Source of the DNA: Pyrenophora tritici-repentis
Taxonomy: Eukaryota > Ascomycota > Dothideomycetes > Pleosporales > Pleosporaceae
Length of the DNA stretch: 64,000 bases
NCBI RefSeq assembly: GCF_003171515.1
Contig: NC_089390.1
Span: 7,192,001 to 7,256,000 of the forward strand
Direction of reading: 5' to 3'
This document shows positions 20,909 through 32,121 of this stretch, piece by piece. The notes beneath the pieces are model-generated. The model searched no databases. It was not told the DNA's origin and was given only the letters and a program-made list of their open reading frames with translations. A program made the position numbers and the translations under genes. Numbering within the stretch: position 1 is the first letter of the stretch; each line of letters begins with the position of its first letter.

Positions 20909-22046
20909 TATTCAATTTTTGCGCAGCTTTTACACTTTTCATGATATTTACACTACTTGTTGACAAGACCATGTGTCTATCAGCTCTATTCATATCTGTA
21001 GTATTTCATATTCTCTTATTGTTATTCTGCTGATCAATGATGCGTTGTTAGCCTAAGGAAAGCTGTATCCACGAAGACGCATTGCGCCTCCAATCTCATT
21101 TTCTCTCTTCTTCATTGATCTTGAGTCCCCCTCACATAACATGGGATGGAGGTGTTTCCACTGTCAATCACACTGCTCAGACATCATCTTCCTTTTACAT
21201 ATTCGTTGCTTGTTTCCAAGTGTACATTGGGATGGGTAAGTCCATTTCTTGCCAGATGTTCCAATATCACGTTTCTGACATGCGCTATTATCCAGCCTGT
21301 CTGACTGGGGGACATAGTTGCAGAACCTGGACAAATCATCAGCTCGATCTTTGTTTGTCTTATAGATCTTTTACTTTCTATCTAATTTATATTGTGTTGG
21401 ATATATACCTGAATAATGTCAACCACATTCATTCCTCATACATCACTTACCACGGCCCTTTTCGCATGTGACTTGTGCCTAGGCATAACTTCCTTCTCTG
21501 GATGTTAGTAGACTAACATGAGGTCACACAAGGGGACCATTGTATGCAACATGCGTATGTGGCTGGTGTCAAGGAAAGGAAGCATAATCCCATTGAAAAT
21601 GCAGTATTATACTCTCATTGCGCATCCTTCAGTATTTGTACCTGCGCACCTAGTCCGAAAGGTAGTACCAATAGCCTTGGCGTATTCTAAACCAAACATT
21701 TATTCTTCCACAGTTCCGCTGGATTAACCCGTAAACCAAGCTTGTCTCTAGCCTTGCATCCTTACTCAAATACCTGTGAAGACCTCCTAAACCTAGTATA
21801 GTGCATCCGCGGAGGCCAAAGGCTAAGCGGTGAGCTTCGCGCAAGGTAGTATCTAGTAGAAGGGTGCCTAGTGTCAGATGTGCGTACCGTTCATGAGATT
21901 CGACAGCCAAGCCTTAAGGCCTCAGACTATACGTGCTCGAACTCGTGCTGAATCTGCCTGCAAGAGTGAATCAAGCCATTTTGTAGCTTAAGTGCATCTA
22001 TATTAGGTAGTTTGGTATCCTCTAGAGTTTGCTAGTTGCTGGTGCT

Positions 22047-22206
22047 TAGACTCCGCAACAATCAATTCAATCCGGTCACTCTCCTAGACCCACTTACCTA
22101 TCTAGGTAGGGCTTAAACTCCTATAGGTAACTACTAGGCTTAAAGCGGTAATCAATCAATCCAATCTGAACCTTCTAGGACCCACTTAATTGATTGTTGC
22201 GGACTG
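22047..22206. mobile_element. 160-bp MITE with 10-bp target duplication
   Basis: The inverted ends share TCCGCAACAATCAATT (left 22052-22067, right as its complement 22188-22203). The element is bounded by TGCTGGTGCT at 22037-22046 and 22207-22216. A 9-10 bp duplication fits a Mutator-like (MULE) origin; hAT would give 8 bp. Inside, a degenerate 37-bp direct repeat (AATCAATTCAATC... and AATCAATCCAATC...) is also present. Confidence 0.65.
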
Positions 22207-22439
22207 TGCTGGTGCTCGCGGAGGGTGTAGTAACTTTAGCAGCGTTGATAACGTGCACGTAGATCTGGACACAGATATCAGCTAGGAGGGGGACAAACGA
22301 CAAAACGGCCATGATATTGATGGTAGTTCTTTTCTTGTTCTATTGCAGGAAGTGATGTCAGCGGCGCAATTTTGACAACAGAAAAGCAGACTGTGAACTG
22401 TTTAGCTCCATACTAGTAGTAGACTCAGACTCAAATGTA

Positions 22440-22700
22440 TAGCTCGGTGCTAGTTGATCGTAGCTTGTTCAAGAGTGGAGATTGACTACATGAGTTTAGT
22501 TGAGGGTAACTTGCTCAATAGTGGTGAGTGTTTACGTTGGTTTAGTCAATCGGTCAAGAGTAGGGAGTAATTGTGTGGGTTTGGTTGATTGTTCGATAGT
22601 AGGCGGTAGTTACGTGGGTCTGGCTAAGGATGACTTGCCTGTTTTAGAATGGCAAGTGGTTGCGTATGTTTCGTTAATCATTCGAGAATGGCGGGTAGTT
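22440..22700. repeat. Decayed minisatellite, about six 39-50 bp units
   Basis: Successive units follow the pattern TTGATYGTTCAAGAGTGG, a GTAGTTRCGTG core and GGTTTGG, with many substitutions and indels. In one frame it reads as a repeated VGLVNRSR/VGLVDCSI peptide, but no gene model is supported. Confidence 0.55.
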
Positions 22701-22902
22701 GCGGGAAGTACCATACGGTAAGTTATGTATTAGCGCGTCGTGCACGTCTGCGCCTCACTAGGCGCAGCTCGCTCTACTCTAAGGTAAACAATCACATATT
22801 TGAGATTCCACGTCCTTCTAGTTGTAAAATTCTATCATATGCTGCTTATGCAATCAAACCTGAGGCAGCCATATTGTCACTGCTCACTTGTCAGTCCTCT
22901 CC

Positions 22903-23899
22903 CTATACAACAACATTTGGGACAGGTTTCGGAGTCGCCTCCTCCGAATGCACAAGTGTCTCTGCACCATTCGAATCAGCCTGCTCTTTCTCTTCTTCCG
23001 TATTGTTTTTAAAGAAAGTCTGCATAAGCTTCTTCTCAATATCGATCCCCTTAGCCTGCCACTCTGCAGTCTCCTGAAACTCATCGAATGTTTCCCCAGC
23101 TTCCTTCGCACGTCTCCGCATCCCATGAGTCCTCAGTAACCACACTAGATGCGAAGCTACCATGCTCATCTCGATCACACAGCTGTTCAAATTGTCAGCG
23201 TCTTCCTCAGGAACTCTGGACGAAGATCAACCTACCAAAGCGCATACATCGTCCCAAAGAGCACGTCAAACTCATTCTGCGCCACCAGAGCCATGAGTGA
23301 GAAGAAAGCGCCGTTCCAATCTATCCCCAAAAATACAAAATCAATACCTACAACCCTCCCCCGTCTCTTGAGCAACTCGAATGGAATGGCAATATATCCT
23401 GAGATAAGGGTAAGGAAAGCAATGATACCGACTAACAACACAGCCCATTGTGCGCCACCCCGCGAATATGGACCCCGTATAGCGAATACAAGGCCAGCTT
23501 CTATACCCGCAAAGAGACATAGGAGACCTAAAAGAAGCAATGTCGCAGTCCAAGTCCGCCACTTTCTACACACACGTCAGCCCATGCATACACAACTCAT
23601 CACCAACACACGAGGACGTACCTCCCATAAATCAAACACTGCACCCAGCTCACGCCACACAGCACGCAGAAACACTGCGGCTGTACGATAAGCGGAATAT
23701 TGAACTGCTGCACAATCGCGTAGACACCAAATGGCACACCGCTGATGGACCAGAGCAGCATCATAGATTCAGGAAGCCCCACTGTGCTTTTAGTGCGATA
23801 ATTGCGAACAATCTGTGGCACGAGTTGGACGCACCAGCATACTGTCCCGATTGTGCCGAGGATGTTGGCGGCAAGGGGGATGGAGGTTTGAGGCGCCAT
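22903..23899 (-). CDS. PQ-loop repeat membrane protein
   Basis: Exons 23622-23899, 23236-23565 and 22903-23182 (introns 56 and 53 bp) give 295 aa. The first PQ-loop motif is VCWCVQLVPQIVRNYRTKSTVGLP from about residue 20, and a second related segment is LCGVSWVQCLIYGRKWRTW. Several further hydrophobic helices follow (LLLLGLLCLFAG, WAVLLVGIIAFLTLISGYIAIP). The C-terminal tail is hydrophilic and Glu-rich. The family includes lysosomal/vacuolar amino-acid exporters and sweet-like carriers, so the role is probably vacuolar small-solute transport, but the substrate is unknown. The start is the ATG at 23899 (MAPQTSIPLA). Confidence 0.88.
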
Positions 23900-24581
23900 G
23901 GTATGGTGTAGTAATAGGGTATTGGCTAGAGAAGAGATGGCGGGGACGGACAAGTAGTAAGTTGTAGGAATGTGCAGTTTGTAATCATATGTGTATGTAG
24001 AGTATGTAGACAAAGACTTCTCGGCAATAACGCCTTGGATAACTCTAACTAAGGGATGTCTCAACCTAGTGGTCGAGAGAAAGGGTGTTGAGGAAGTAGC
24101 CACTCAGCCGTTCAACGCGTCTATCTATGCTTCTTGACCCGCTCTATTCTCTAGAGAAGGAATCGGTAGTCGTAAACGAGAGCGTTTCCAGCGTTCGTTT
24201 GATCCTACGAACAGTATTGATTTGCGTAGGCATGGGCACGCTACACGGGATATGGTAATAAAAGAGCATGACGTGCATAAAGCGGGTCGATCGCCCCCAC
24301 TCTCGGGTTGCCGCCCACATCTCTGTGGCATCTCCGGTGTTGTTGAACAGACGCCGGTGGGTAGAAATATACACGTGACAGACAATGAAGAGGTAAATCA
24401 ATAAACACAAACGTCTCTCCTGTCCGATCGAGCATGTGAGTATGTATAGGGAGAAGGGGCGAATAAGATCAAGCTCATCAATTGTATTAACATCCAATAA
24501 CTAAGAAGGGTATCACAAGGTCATTATCGTCATTGAACATGTGCTGAGGTGACCAGACTTCCTAGTCATAGCGAACACCCT
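23900..24581. other. Intergenic, no gene recognised
   Basis: Upstream DNA of the PQ-loop gene and 3' flank of the MFS transporter. Open frames here are short and lack motifs. Confidence 0.6.
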
Positions 24582-26459
24582 TTATGCAAGTCCGTTAGTG
24601 CTGCGCGCACTTTGCTTTCGCTGCATCTTCGCACGCTTCACTTCCTCATACCTATTCTCTCCGCCAGGAACACCGCGAACGACACTGCCTCTGCGCGAGT
24701 GTGGCACAGAACCACCTTGCTGAGCGATCGAGTTGGCTCTTGATCCGTATATACCTGGCAAACTGCTAACTCGCCGGCCACCGGTATCATCACGAGCAGC
24801 ACTTAGTTGTTGTGCAAAAGGACTGCGCTTTCGCAGCACAGGCCCTTTCCAGTAGATGACATAGACGGATACGACGAGCAGAAGAGAGATTCCAAAGAGA
24901 ATCGTCGACGCGTAGGCAAGATGGTTCTCGCCTCCAATGTTCTGAAAGAAAGGTGTCGCGGGAAGCGTGAGGACACCGGCAAGGAAGTCACGAGCCCAGC
25001 CGTTGCCACCGGTTGCGGAAGCTGAGTAGGGACCGTAGGCGCAGATCATATAATCAATGGTCGCCATGTAAATGGCATAGTTGGCGATACCGATGATAGC
25101 TGAGCCGACCAGGGAGCCCATCCAGTGAATTGGCGGGCCAGTTGAGGTCCACGCGAAGATTATTAGACCGATCGGGAGGCAGGGTGCCGTGTACAATAAC
25201 CACCAGAGACGGGCCTCGTACTGCGAGCGCTCATCATCGGGGCGTTCACGTCGCAGGCGCTCGTTGCGCTTGATAGCCGGGAAGAAGGAGAACCACGCGA
25301 TGAAGTAGCCGATACCGATAGCCACGAAAGTGAGACCAACGGCGAAAATAGGAAAGTCCCATTGCTCGTACACCAGCGCGTACGACTGGAGGAACATGAA
25401 GATGATAGCATCGGAGAAACCTGATAACAGAGATAATACCAGGACGATGGGTTCAGTGACGAACATGCGAAAGGGCCTGATCCAGGTGGTGAGAATCTCG
25501 TGCACACTGAAGCGCTCCTTGGACGTCTTGAGTTCGTTTGGTCCCCAGATGTTGTTCGGCTTGCCGTTCTTGTCACCCTCAGTGCGACGCTTCTTGGCGA
25601 TGCGATCCAGGAGAATCGTGGTACGTGTCTCGGGAACAAAGATAAAATGGGCGATTTGGACAGCGACGCCGAAAATCAGCTGTATCCAGATGTTCCACCT
25701 CCAAGCAAGGAACTGTTCGACGAAGCCACCAACGATAGGTCCGAGGACTGAACCGCCGACGGACGAAAAGACGATGAATGCAACGGCGTACTGCTGGTTG
25801 TCCCTGCAGGAATTAGGATTGCGTGTGAAATTGAATAGATGCACTTACGGCTCCCACATATCGGCCACCATGGCTAGTGTGACTGAACCACCTGCAGTGG
25901 AGAGACCACCAAGTGCACGGAATGCAAGGATAGTCCCAAAGTTGGGCGCGATGGCCACAGGAATTTGCCAGATGTTGACGAAGAACAAGCTGAGCTGGAG
26001 GATAGGCCATCGTCCTAACTCTTCACTCCAGGGTGCCCACAGCTCGCAGCCGAACGCATATGTGATCAAGAAGATGGCTGCACCAAGACGTGCGGCTTGC
26101 GCACTGACGCCGAACTCTGCAGAGATACCTGTTACGCCATTGGAGTATAATGAAGTATTAAAGTTCATGCTGACTTGTACCATAAAGACGATACTAAGTA
26201 TGGTCCATTTCTTCCAAGTGGGGAAGCAGAACCCAAGCTCATCATAGCAGTCCTCCTCGGTGATCTCGTAACGGTCGAATGTACCGTACTTCGCATAGTG
26301 TTCGCGGTCGGCAGCGGTGATAGCGTGGTCCAACGGGTTCCCAGTGTGGTGCTGATCGAGATCAGATGCAGTGCTCTTCTTCTCAGCATCGATAGCCTCG
26401 TTGCGATTCACAAGATCAGGGTCATGGACAGCAGGCTTTGTTTCCGCAGCGGAAGCCAT
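24582..26459 (-). CDS. MFS transporter, DHA1 (drug/polyamine:H+ antiporter) type
   Basis: Exons 25849-26459 and 24582-25803 flank a 45-bp intron and give 610 aa. The hydrophilic N-terminus (about 100 residues, DCYDELGFCFPTWKKW before helix 1) and the loop-2/3 signature WAPWSEELGRWP match fungal DHA1 members of the TPO/FLR1 kind. The mid-loop VPETRTTILLDRIAKKRR is also typical. About 12 membrane helices are present, followed by a basic Ser/Arg-rich cytosolic tail. The ATG at 26459 is the first in frame; 5' extension lacks ATG. It probably exports drugs or polyamines across the plasma membrane; the true substrate is not visible. Confidence 0.92.
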
Positions 26460-27522
26460 ATTGTCGCAGACAAGGCGCGCGGGCGTTGTCGACAGCTTGA
26501 AATCCAAATCTGGGGAAACCCAAAAACGTGGGGGTTAGGCAGGGGAAATCCGGGGTAGAATGAAGAAATTACCACATCACGGTGCGCGACAGAAGGAACT
26601 TTATAATGTAGCGCGGGCCCGACGTGAAGTAGTGATGGCGTAGGTGCGCGATCAAGAAGCGCGGTGCATATTGTGCATGTCATGAGCCACATGCTCAACC
26701 ATGGACGTCATACTACATCCTTCAAAGCTTACGGGCTGTGCCGCTATGGCGCGTTAGTCTTACCTAGGTAGATCCATGGATGTCGCTGGACACTATTCCC
26801 ATACGCTCCCAGACTAGGCAATGTAGCAGTGAATGTGGGTCAAAGACTAAGCAAATAAACCTAAAGCATGTTTAAGAAAGAGGCACGGGTTGGGAGTTGC
26901 CATCGCTGTATTGTGCGTAGGATATCACGACACGTCATCATTACATTCTTTCACCGGACGCACTTTACCCTCGTTGCACGCGATGACATTAACGACAACT
27001 TGGCGCTCCAGCCTCCAACATCCTAAGCACTCAAAGTATCTGCGAAGCTCAAAGGGAGGCGCACCAAGCAGCGGCGATCACCCTTGCCAAGTTGCGCCAT
27101 ATGTCTTAGGTCCTGTTTATCGATTTTTGTCAATTTCACTCAATATCACGCATGACGTCAGACCGTCTTCCGCTTTAGGCCGGGTGGCCTCAGCTGCCTT
27201 ATCCGCTTTACGCCCCCATGGCACGCACAACACCACAACATCCGCGGAGCGCCATCACTGTCATTACTTTTGTGCTCCACCTCCGTCTTTACCCATTTTT
27301 TGCACGTTTTGCAAGGGGGTCCTTGAACATGGTGGATTTTTGGGCGTTGTCTATACCTGTTCTCGCCTTTTCGCGGCGGTCGGATTACTTGTTCTGCAAG
27401 CTCCGACACCTCCGAGGGCTCTGAGGCTCATTCAATATCGGACCACCGATGATAACTTGTGGATCAAATGGAAGCAATGATGAGATCTTTGGCGAGATGC
27501 ACATCGGCAGTAGATTCGGTAC
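26460..27522. other. Intergenic, promoter of the MFS gene
   Basis: About 1 kb with no supported gene or repeat; open frames on both strands look like shadows. Confidence 0.6.
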
Positions 27523-29345
27523 TCAGTCCCTTTTTTGCCCCTGCAGTAGGGCCAACGGCGCAAACGCCTTCCCTATCACACTTTCCCAGCTTTGAACAAG
27601 TGCATCACATCTTGTCCAACTTGTCTCCAACAATTTCTCATGATCATCAACTTTCTTTTCCAGCCAACCCTCCCTGTCGTTCGCTACTGCAATTATTTCA
27701 TCTCCTTTACCTGTATACTTGTACTCGCTCCATGGCGCCCTGCCATTTGCGAACCCAATCCAATGTTGTGAATGTTGCGTCGATATTTGCTTGAACCTCT
27801 GACTGGGGTAACGGAATTGGAACGTCTTGAAGACGAAGTAAACATCTACCCAGTGATGAGGCTGTTGGTATAGTGGGCTTCCCGGGAAGGGGTTACGAAC
27901 GTCGAAGACGTAGCGATACACCTTTTTCTGAGTACGTGTTGTGAGATACTGGGATAGCAGGTGTGTGGGTGCTGAGATGGTTAGCGATGGACTTGAGCAA
28001 GGAACCAATCGTGTTACCGTCGAAAAATACGTCGCCAATCCATCGTAGGCCTGCCGTAAGGAACAGGTTCTGGTCCATGTCTGGCGTTATATCATAGACC
28101 TGACTGACTATTTCGGCACTTTTTTTACCCGACTGCGCAGCGATTCCGTACAGAAATGCCCCTGGAGTGATACCGGCGAACCTTTCCGTCATCGTCGTAC
28201 CCTGTTTTTATAGTTGAGTTTCGTCTCTTTCATGTAGCGGGTTGTCATCTTACCTCAAAGCTTGTGGTCCCCAAGATAATCTCATCAACCCACTCGCAAT
28301 TGCCGATCAACTCTGGGATTCTGTCCCAAGTGATTGAACCCGCGTCATCACCAAACCATTGCTCATCCTGCACGGATAGCCACAAGGACCCACCGCTGAA
28401 GAACTGGGCTGAAGCTTGCACAAGCTTTTGGGCTTCCAAATCCCTCAGCTGTTTCAAGCCAGCCTCTCCCTTTTCTTCGATTCCCACACTCTTCAGAAAC
28501 ATATTGTATATCTTGTTCGCATCTGCGGGTAAAATTGGTGCGGTCGTCGGCCCAATGACCCCTGACATGAGAATCGCTCTTTGGAAAAGTGAGCCTGAGG
28601 GCGGTGGAGAAGACAGCATATGAGCACAAATGGACATAGAACCTGCAGATTCTCCGAACACTGTAACCCTATTTCTATCTCCCCCAAACCCTCCAATGAA
28701 CTTCTGGATCCAGAGAAGAGCATTGCGCTGGTCATTCAGCGCAAGGTTCCCATTGCCGGGCTCTGGCGTATGCAAGTAGCCGAATGCGCCCAATCGATAC
28801 TGAATGCTTGCCCCAATGACGGGCTGAGAGTCAAGAAGCGATTGTTCGACCATGATTGCTGTGTTGTGCTGCTCGTCTATTTTCCCGAGGACGAAACCAC
28901 CGCCATGTATGTACACCAGAACAGGGAGTTTAGAAGAAGAACCAGCAGATTGAAGGCAGGAGATTGGTATGTTGAGTTGCAAAACCAGACATTCGAACTC
29001 GTCTGTTGGAGCTGGAAACACTTCTCCCGGAAATGGTCCACCACCAGCACCGTCTTCAGGGATGATATGAGGGCAAGCGTACCTGGCAATTCTTAGTCCT
29101 GAGATGTATTGCATGGTCTCTAGAATGACTTTGGGGACAAATTTTAGCTGTTACCCTGGTTGTGTGAAGTCTGCCTTCCCAGAAAGCCCCTCCGCAAGGA
29201 CTGATTGCTTGAATCGACCTGGGATCGTAGCGAAAGTTATGGCACGAAATTGGACCACATTATCTGGCGCGATGGTTCCAGTCATGGGCCCTAGTTCGCC
29301 ATGATGGAATTTGAACGTAGGCATTGTTTTAGAATGAGAAGACAT
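27523..29345 (-). CDS. Type-B carboxylesterase/lipase
   Basis: Exons 29155-29345, 28254-29082, 28018-28201 and 27523-27971 (introns 72, 52, 46 bp) give 550 aa, standard for the family. The enzyme hydrolyses carboxylic esters. Visible are the oxyanion segment YIHGGGFVLG, the nucleophile elbow GESAGS with Ser near residue 209, and HHWVDVYFVF at the expected catalytic His. Intron 1 ends just before YACPHIIPED, the counterpart of the usual GP-CPQ segment. Without introns 1 and 4 the frame is broken, so the splice model matters. No signal peptide is seen, suggesting a cytosolic enzyme. Confidence 0.9.
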
Positions 29346-30135
29346 TTCTGATTACTGTTATAGCGTAGGTCGCCGCCAATAGAAGATATATACGTATGAG
29401 GAGGAAAAAGTAGAGATATGGGATGTTAGCCTTTTTATCGTAGCTGCCTGAATCTGGAGTCTAGGTCCGACAAGCCGATGGGATGTGCATAATCTCATCT
29501 ACATACAGGCAAACACGAACACGTCGACCATTCTAGGTGTCAGACGAATCTGAGGGGAAGCCTTCGCTGACTAATTTCCGCAGTTGATAGGGTCGGTGAC
29601 AGCCAACGAGGTGCGGACGAATGTGAAATGCGCACATCGAGAGCTCTTCGGGCCTGCTGAAATGTGAGCACACTTTAAAGACCATAAGCACTTAGATAGA
29701 AATGTGTGCCCAAGTGGGACATATGCCGCATAGGAAGTCGTAGTCCACTGCGAATTCAACCCCGCCGAATGGTAGATATACTAAGCCGCGTTCATACTAG
29801 CGTGATTTGTCCAATCCCGCTCGCTTCGTGGCAGGTGACAGGGTCGACTTGATCCTTTCCCACAACATATCTGACCTCATCATATGGTCATCATCGCTCA
29901 TTACATAAGCGATAACGTGTACTCCACCAATTTAGTATGCTATCAAGGGTATCACGCGTGACGGATATGAACTGAAAAGTAGTGATTGATTAGTTACAAC
30001 ATTATTGACATACTCAATTCTTCACCTCTTGCGCGTCCGAAGCAGGATAAAAGGAAGGGTATCGTATCAAAACTTTTCGAAAAGCATATAACACGCGTAT
30101 TATCTAGGTAAAATGAGGAACCCACGCCGCAAACT
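29346..30135. other. Intergenic, nothing recognised
   Basis: Between the esterase start and the GT2 stop; no open frame, repeat or RNA is supported. Confidence 0.6.
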
Positions 30136-32121
30136 TTAAATCAGCCCAGGAGAACCAGGGGGTATGTACACCGACGTAGGCGCCTTGTTGTCGTAATTAG
30201 TACCTTTCGACGCGGCAATTAGAGCTTCCGACTCATCGGCAAGGTAAGCTGGATTACTTTCGAAGCGAGGATCCAGCCACACGGCATTCGGATCCTTATC
30301 CTTGATCATCCTTTTAATAGTCTTGGGCTTCTTGTGGCCTCCGATGTAAAAAACAACTGCGCGAATAGCGCCAAAGATCGAAACAAGCGAGTAAAGTTGT
30401 TTATACAGCGGATAAGTGGTGGCGGCCCAGAATCGTGGTTGTAGGTCGGGTCGGTGTCGCGCGTTGATATACTTGAAAGCAAGGATAGGAATTGTCGCCA
30501 GCAGCATAAGTGGTAAACCGAGTCGCCAGAAATTTACATCACCACCCATGGTGACGAAAACGGGAATGCGCACCCAATCTACGATGATGGTAGCGATGGA
30601 GTAGAGATGAATGAACTTTTGAGTGAATATGCCACATGGAGTCATTTGGCCATTGAGAGAAAACAGCATGCGGTCGGCGAATGCGATAAGACGTCCATGA
30701 CGGCCCATTTCCCAGGAGCGGTATCGCTGATTCCACCAGTTGAGGCCTGGCCCAAGGACGGTAGTGGGAACTTCGGTTTCGAGCACGCATGTCGCGTCGA
30801 AAGCGATGCGCTTCTTCATCTTCTGCATCGATAGGCCCGTGTTGACGTCTTCGGCGATGAAATCAATCGAGTGGTAGTTGCTAATAAGGTCGATTAATGT
30901 CTCTCTTTCGCAGAACCAGCCGGCGCCGTGAGGATACAGTACTCCACATATCGACGACTCGGCTAGCTTGGTAAGACCGGACATCTTGTATTCGCAATCT
31001 TGCCATGCGACCAGGCAGAGTGGTACATCGCCGTTGGCGTCGACAGCCTTGAGGGGGAATGCGCAGCCTTTGGTGACTTCGTCCATCTTATCGATGGGAG
31101 GTCGGAAAGTGGATGGGATTGAGACATCGTCATCTACAGTCATGATCCAATCGTAGTTCTTAGCAGCCATTGCGCCAACCAGCTGTGCAGCATTCTTGCT
31201 CCCGATAGGTGACCAGATATAGTTGATATCGGGGTGCTCTCCGCGGACGAAGTGACGGAACTTAGGAGAAGTAGGATATCTGGTGCGTCCATTGTCGACG
31301 ACAAAGATATCCTGCGGACGAAAGTGCGCAAATGCGCTTTTGAGTACCTTTCTCGTGGCGTCATGGTTACTATTGTGACAAGGAATCACAAGTGCTGTAC
31401 TGTAACTTGGCGCGGGCTCGAGGATGGTGACAAATTTCTCCACGTCTACTTGCATATCTGGAGCTGGCTTTTCATCGGGTGGGGCGACTGGAGGGTGAAG
31501 AGGAGGTACACGAGCAACTAGTAGAATGACGGTGATCATTATTGGCTCAAGGCCAAGAACTATGATCAGAACGGGCAGCATGTTGCTTCTTGTAATCTCC
31601 ATAGACTTCTTTATCCAGCGAAAGTAACGATCCGAGATCGCGACTCCAACGGCAAGAGCAGCTACCACGGACAGGATGACGTATTTCTTCCAGGTGAATG
31701 GCCAGAACACCTCCCGGATGTCAATCATCTGCCATATTGTCCTTGGGTGGACATGTCTCAAGACTTTCCGCTTTATCGCCGAAAAGGCCTGGAAGATTGG
31801 TGTTCGTCGGTCAAGTTTGGGTGCACCTTGCCGTAGGGGAAGCGATTCGCTGATAGATGGCGCAAGACTTGTTGTAGACGACGAGGGTATTCCATATGAG
31901 TATGGCAAAGATTTTCCGTCCAAGCTAACCGACCTCGGGGAGCCATGAGAAAGAAATGCTGGCCTTGGCAAATGTAATTCATCTTGTGGTTGAACAGTGT
32001 TAGCCCGTGAACAGATCTCCACCCCGAATCTTGTATGAGCGTCTTTTGGAGACGCAGGCCGAATGATTGACACGGCATCCATATCCACGACCGAACTTGA
32101 TTTGACTGGTAGGATATCCAT
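30136..32121 (-). CDS. Membrane glycosyltransferase family 2
   Basis: A single-exon gene of 661 aa from the ATG at 32121 (MDILPVKSS). A Ser/Pro-rich cytosolic N-terminus precedes two membrane helices (about 147-165 and 181-203). The catalytic domain carries an STALVIPCHN start, DDDVS at about 330-333, an AEDVNTG acidic site and a Q-RYRSW motif resembling QxxRW. Further membrane helices close the channel side. This is the plan of processive polysaccharide synthases such as hyaluronan/cellulose/type-3-like GT2 enzymes. It likely builds a cell-surface or capsule-like glycan; the polymer cannot be named from sequence. Confidence 0.9.
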   Translation of the reverse strand: MDILPVKSSSVVDMDAVSIIRPASPKDAHTRFGVEICSRANTVQPQDELHLPRPAFLSHGSPRSVSLDGKSLPYSYGIPSSSTTSLAPSISESLPLRQGAPKLDRRTPIFQAFSAIKRKVLRHVHPRTIWQMIDIREVFWPFTWKKYVILSVVAALAVGVAISDRYFRWIKKSMEITRSNMLPVLIIVLGLEPIMITVILLVARVPPLHPPVAPPDEKPAPDMQVDVEKFVTILEPAPSYSTALVIPCHNSNHDATRKVLKSAFAHFRPQDIFVVDNGRTRYPTSPKFRHFVRGEHPDINYIWSPIGSKNAAQLVGAMAAKNYDWIMTVDDDVSIPSTFRPPIDKMDEVTKGCAFPLKAVDANGDVPLCLVAWQDCEYKMSGLTKLAESSICGVLYPHGAGWFCERETLIDLISNYHSIDFIAEDVNTGLSMQKMKKRIAFDATCVLETEVPTTVLGPGLNWWNQRYRSWEMGRHGRLIAFADRMLFSLNGQMTPCGIFTQKFIHLYSIATIIVDWVRIPVFVTMGGDVNFWRLGLPLMLLATIPILAFKYINARHRPDLQPRFWAATTYPLYKQLYSLVSIFGAIRAVVFYIGGHKKPKTIKRMIKDKDPNAVWLDPRFESNPAYLADESEALIAASKGTNYDNKAPTSVYIPPGSPGLI

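Larger units (their letters stand above)
20911..22902. other. Long intergenic stretch with MITE and decayed minisatellite
   Basis: No gene is supported in 2 kb. Bases 20911-20945 contain the severed 3' end of the DUF7587-like gene. The MITE at 22047-22206 and the degenerate repeat near 22440-22700 are listed separately. The rest appears featureless. Confidence 0.6.

Noticed and set aside
27972..28017. Frameshift in the carboxylesterase near 28000
   Set aside because: A 46-bp GT-AG intron with a CTAAC branch site explains the frame change.
29083..29154. Nonsense TAA in the carboxylesterase after FTQPG
   Set aside because: A 72-bp intron with proper ends restores the frame and the conserved YACPHI segment.
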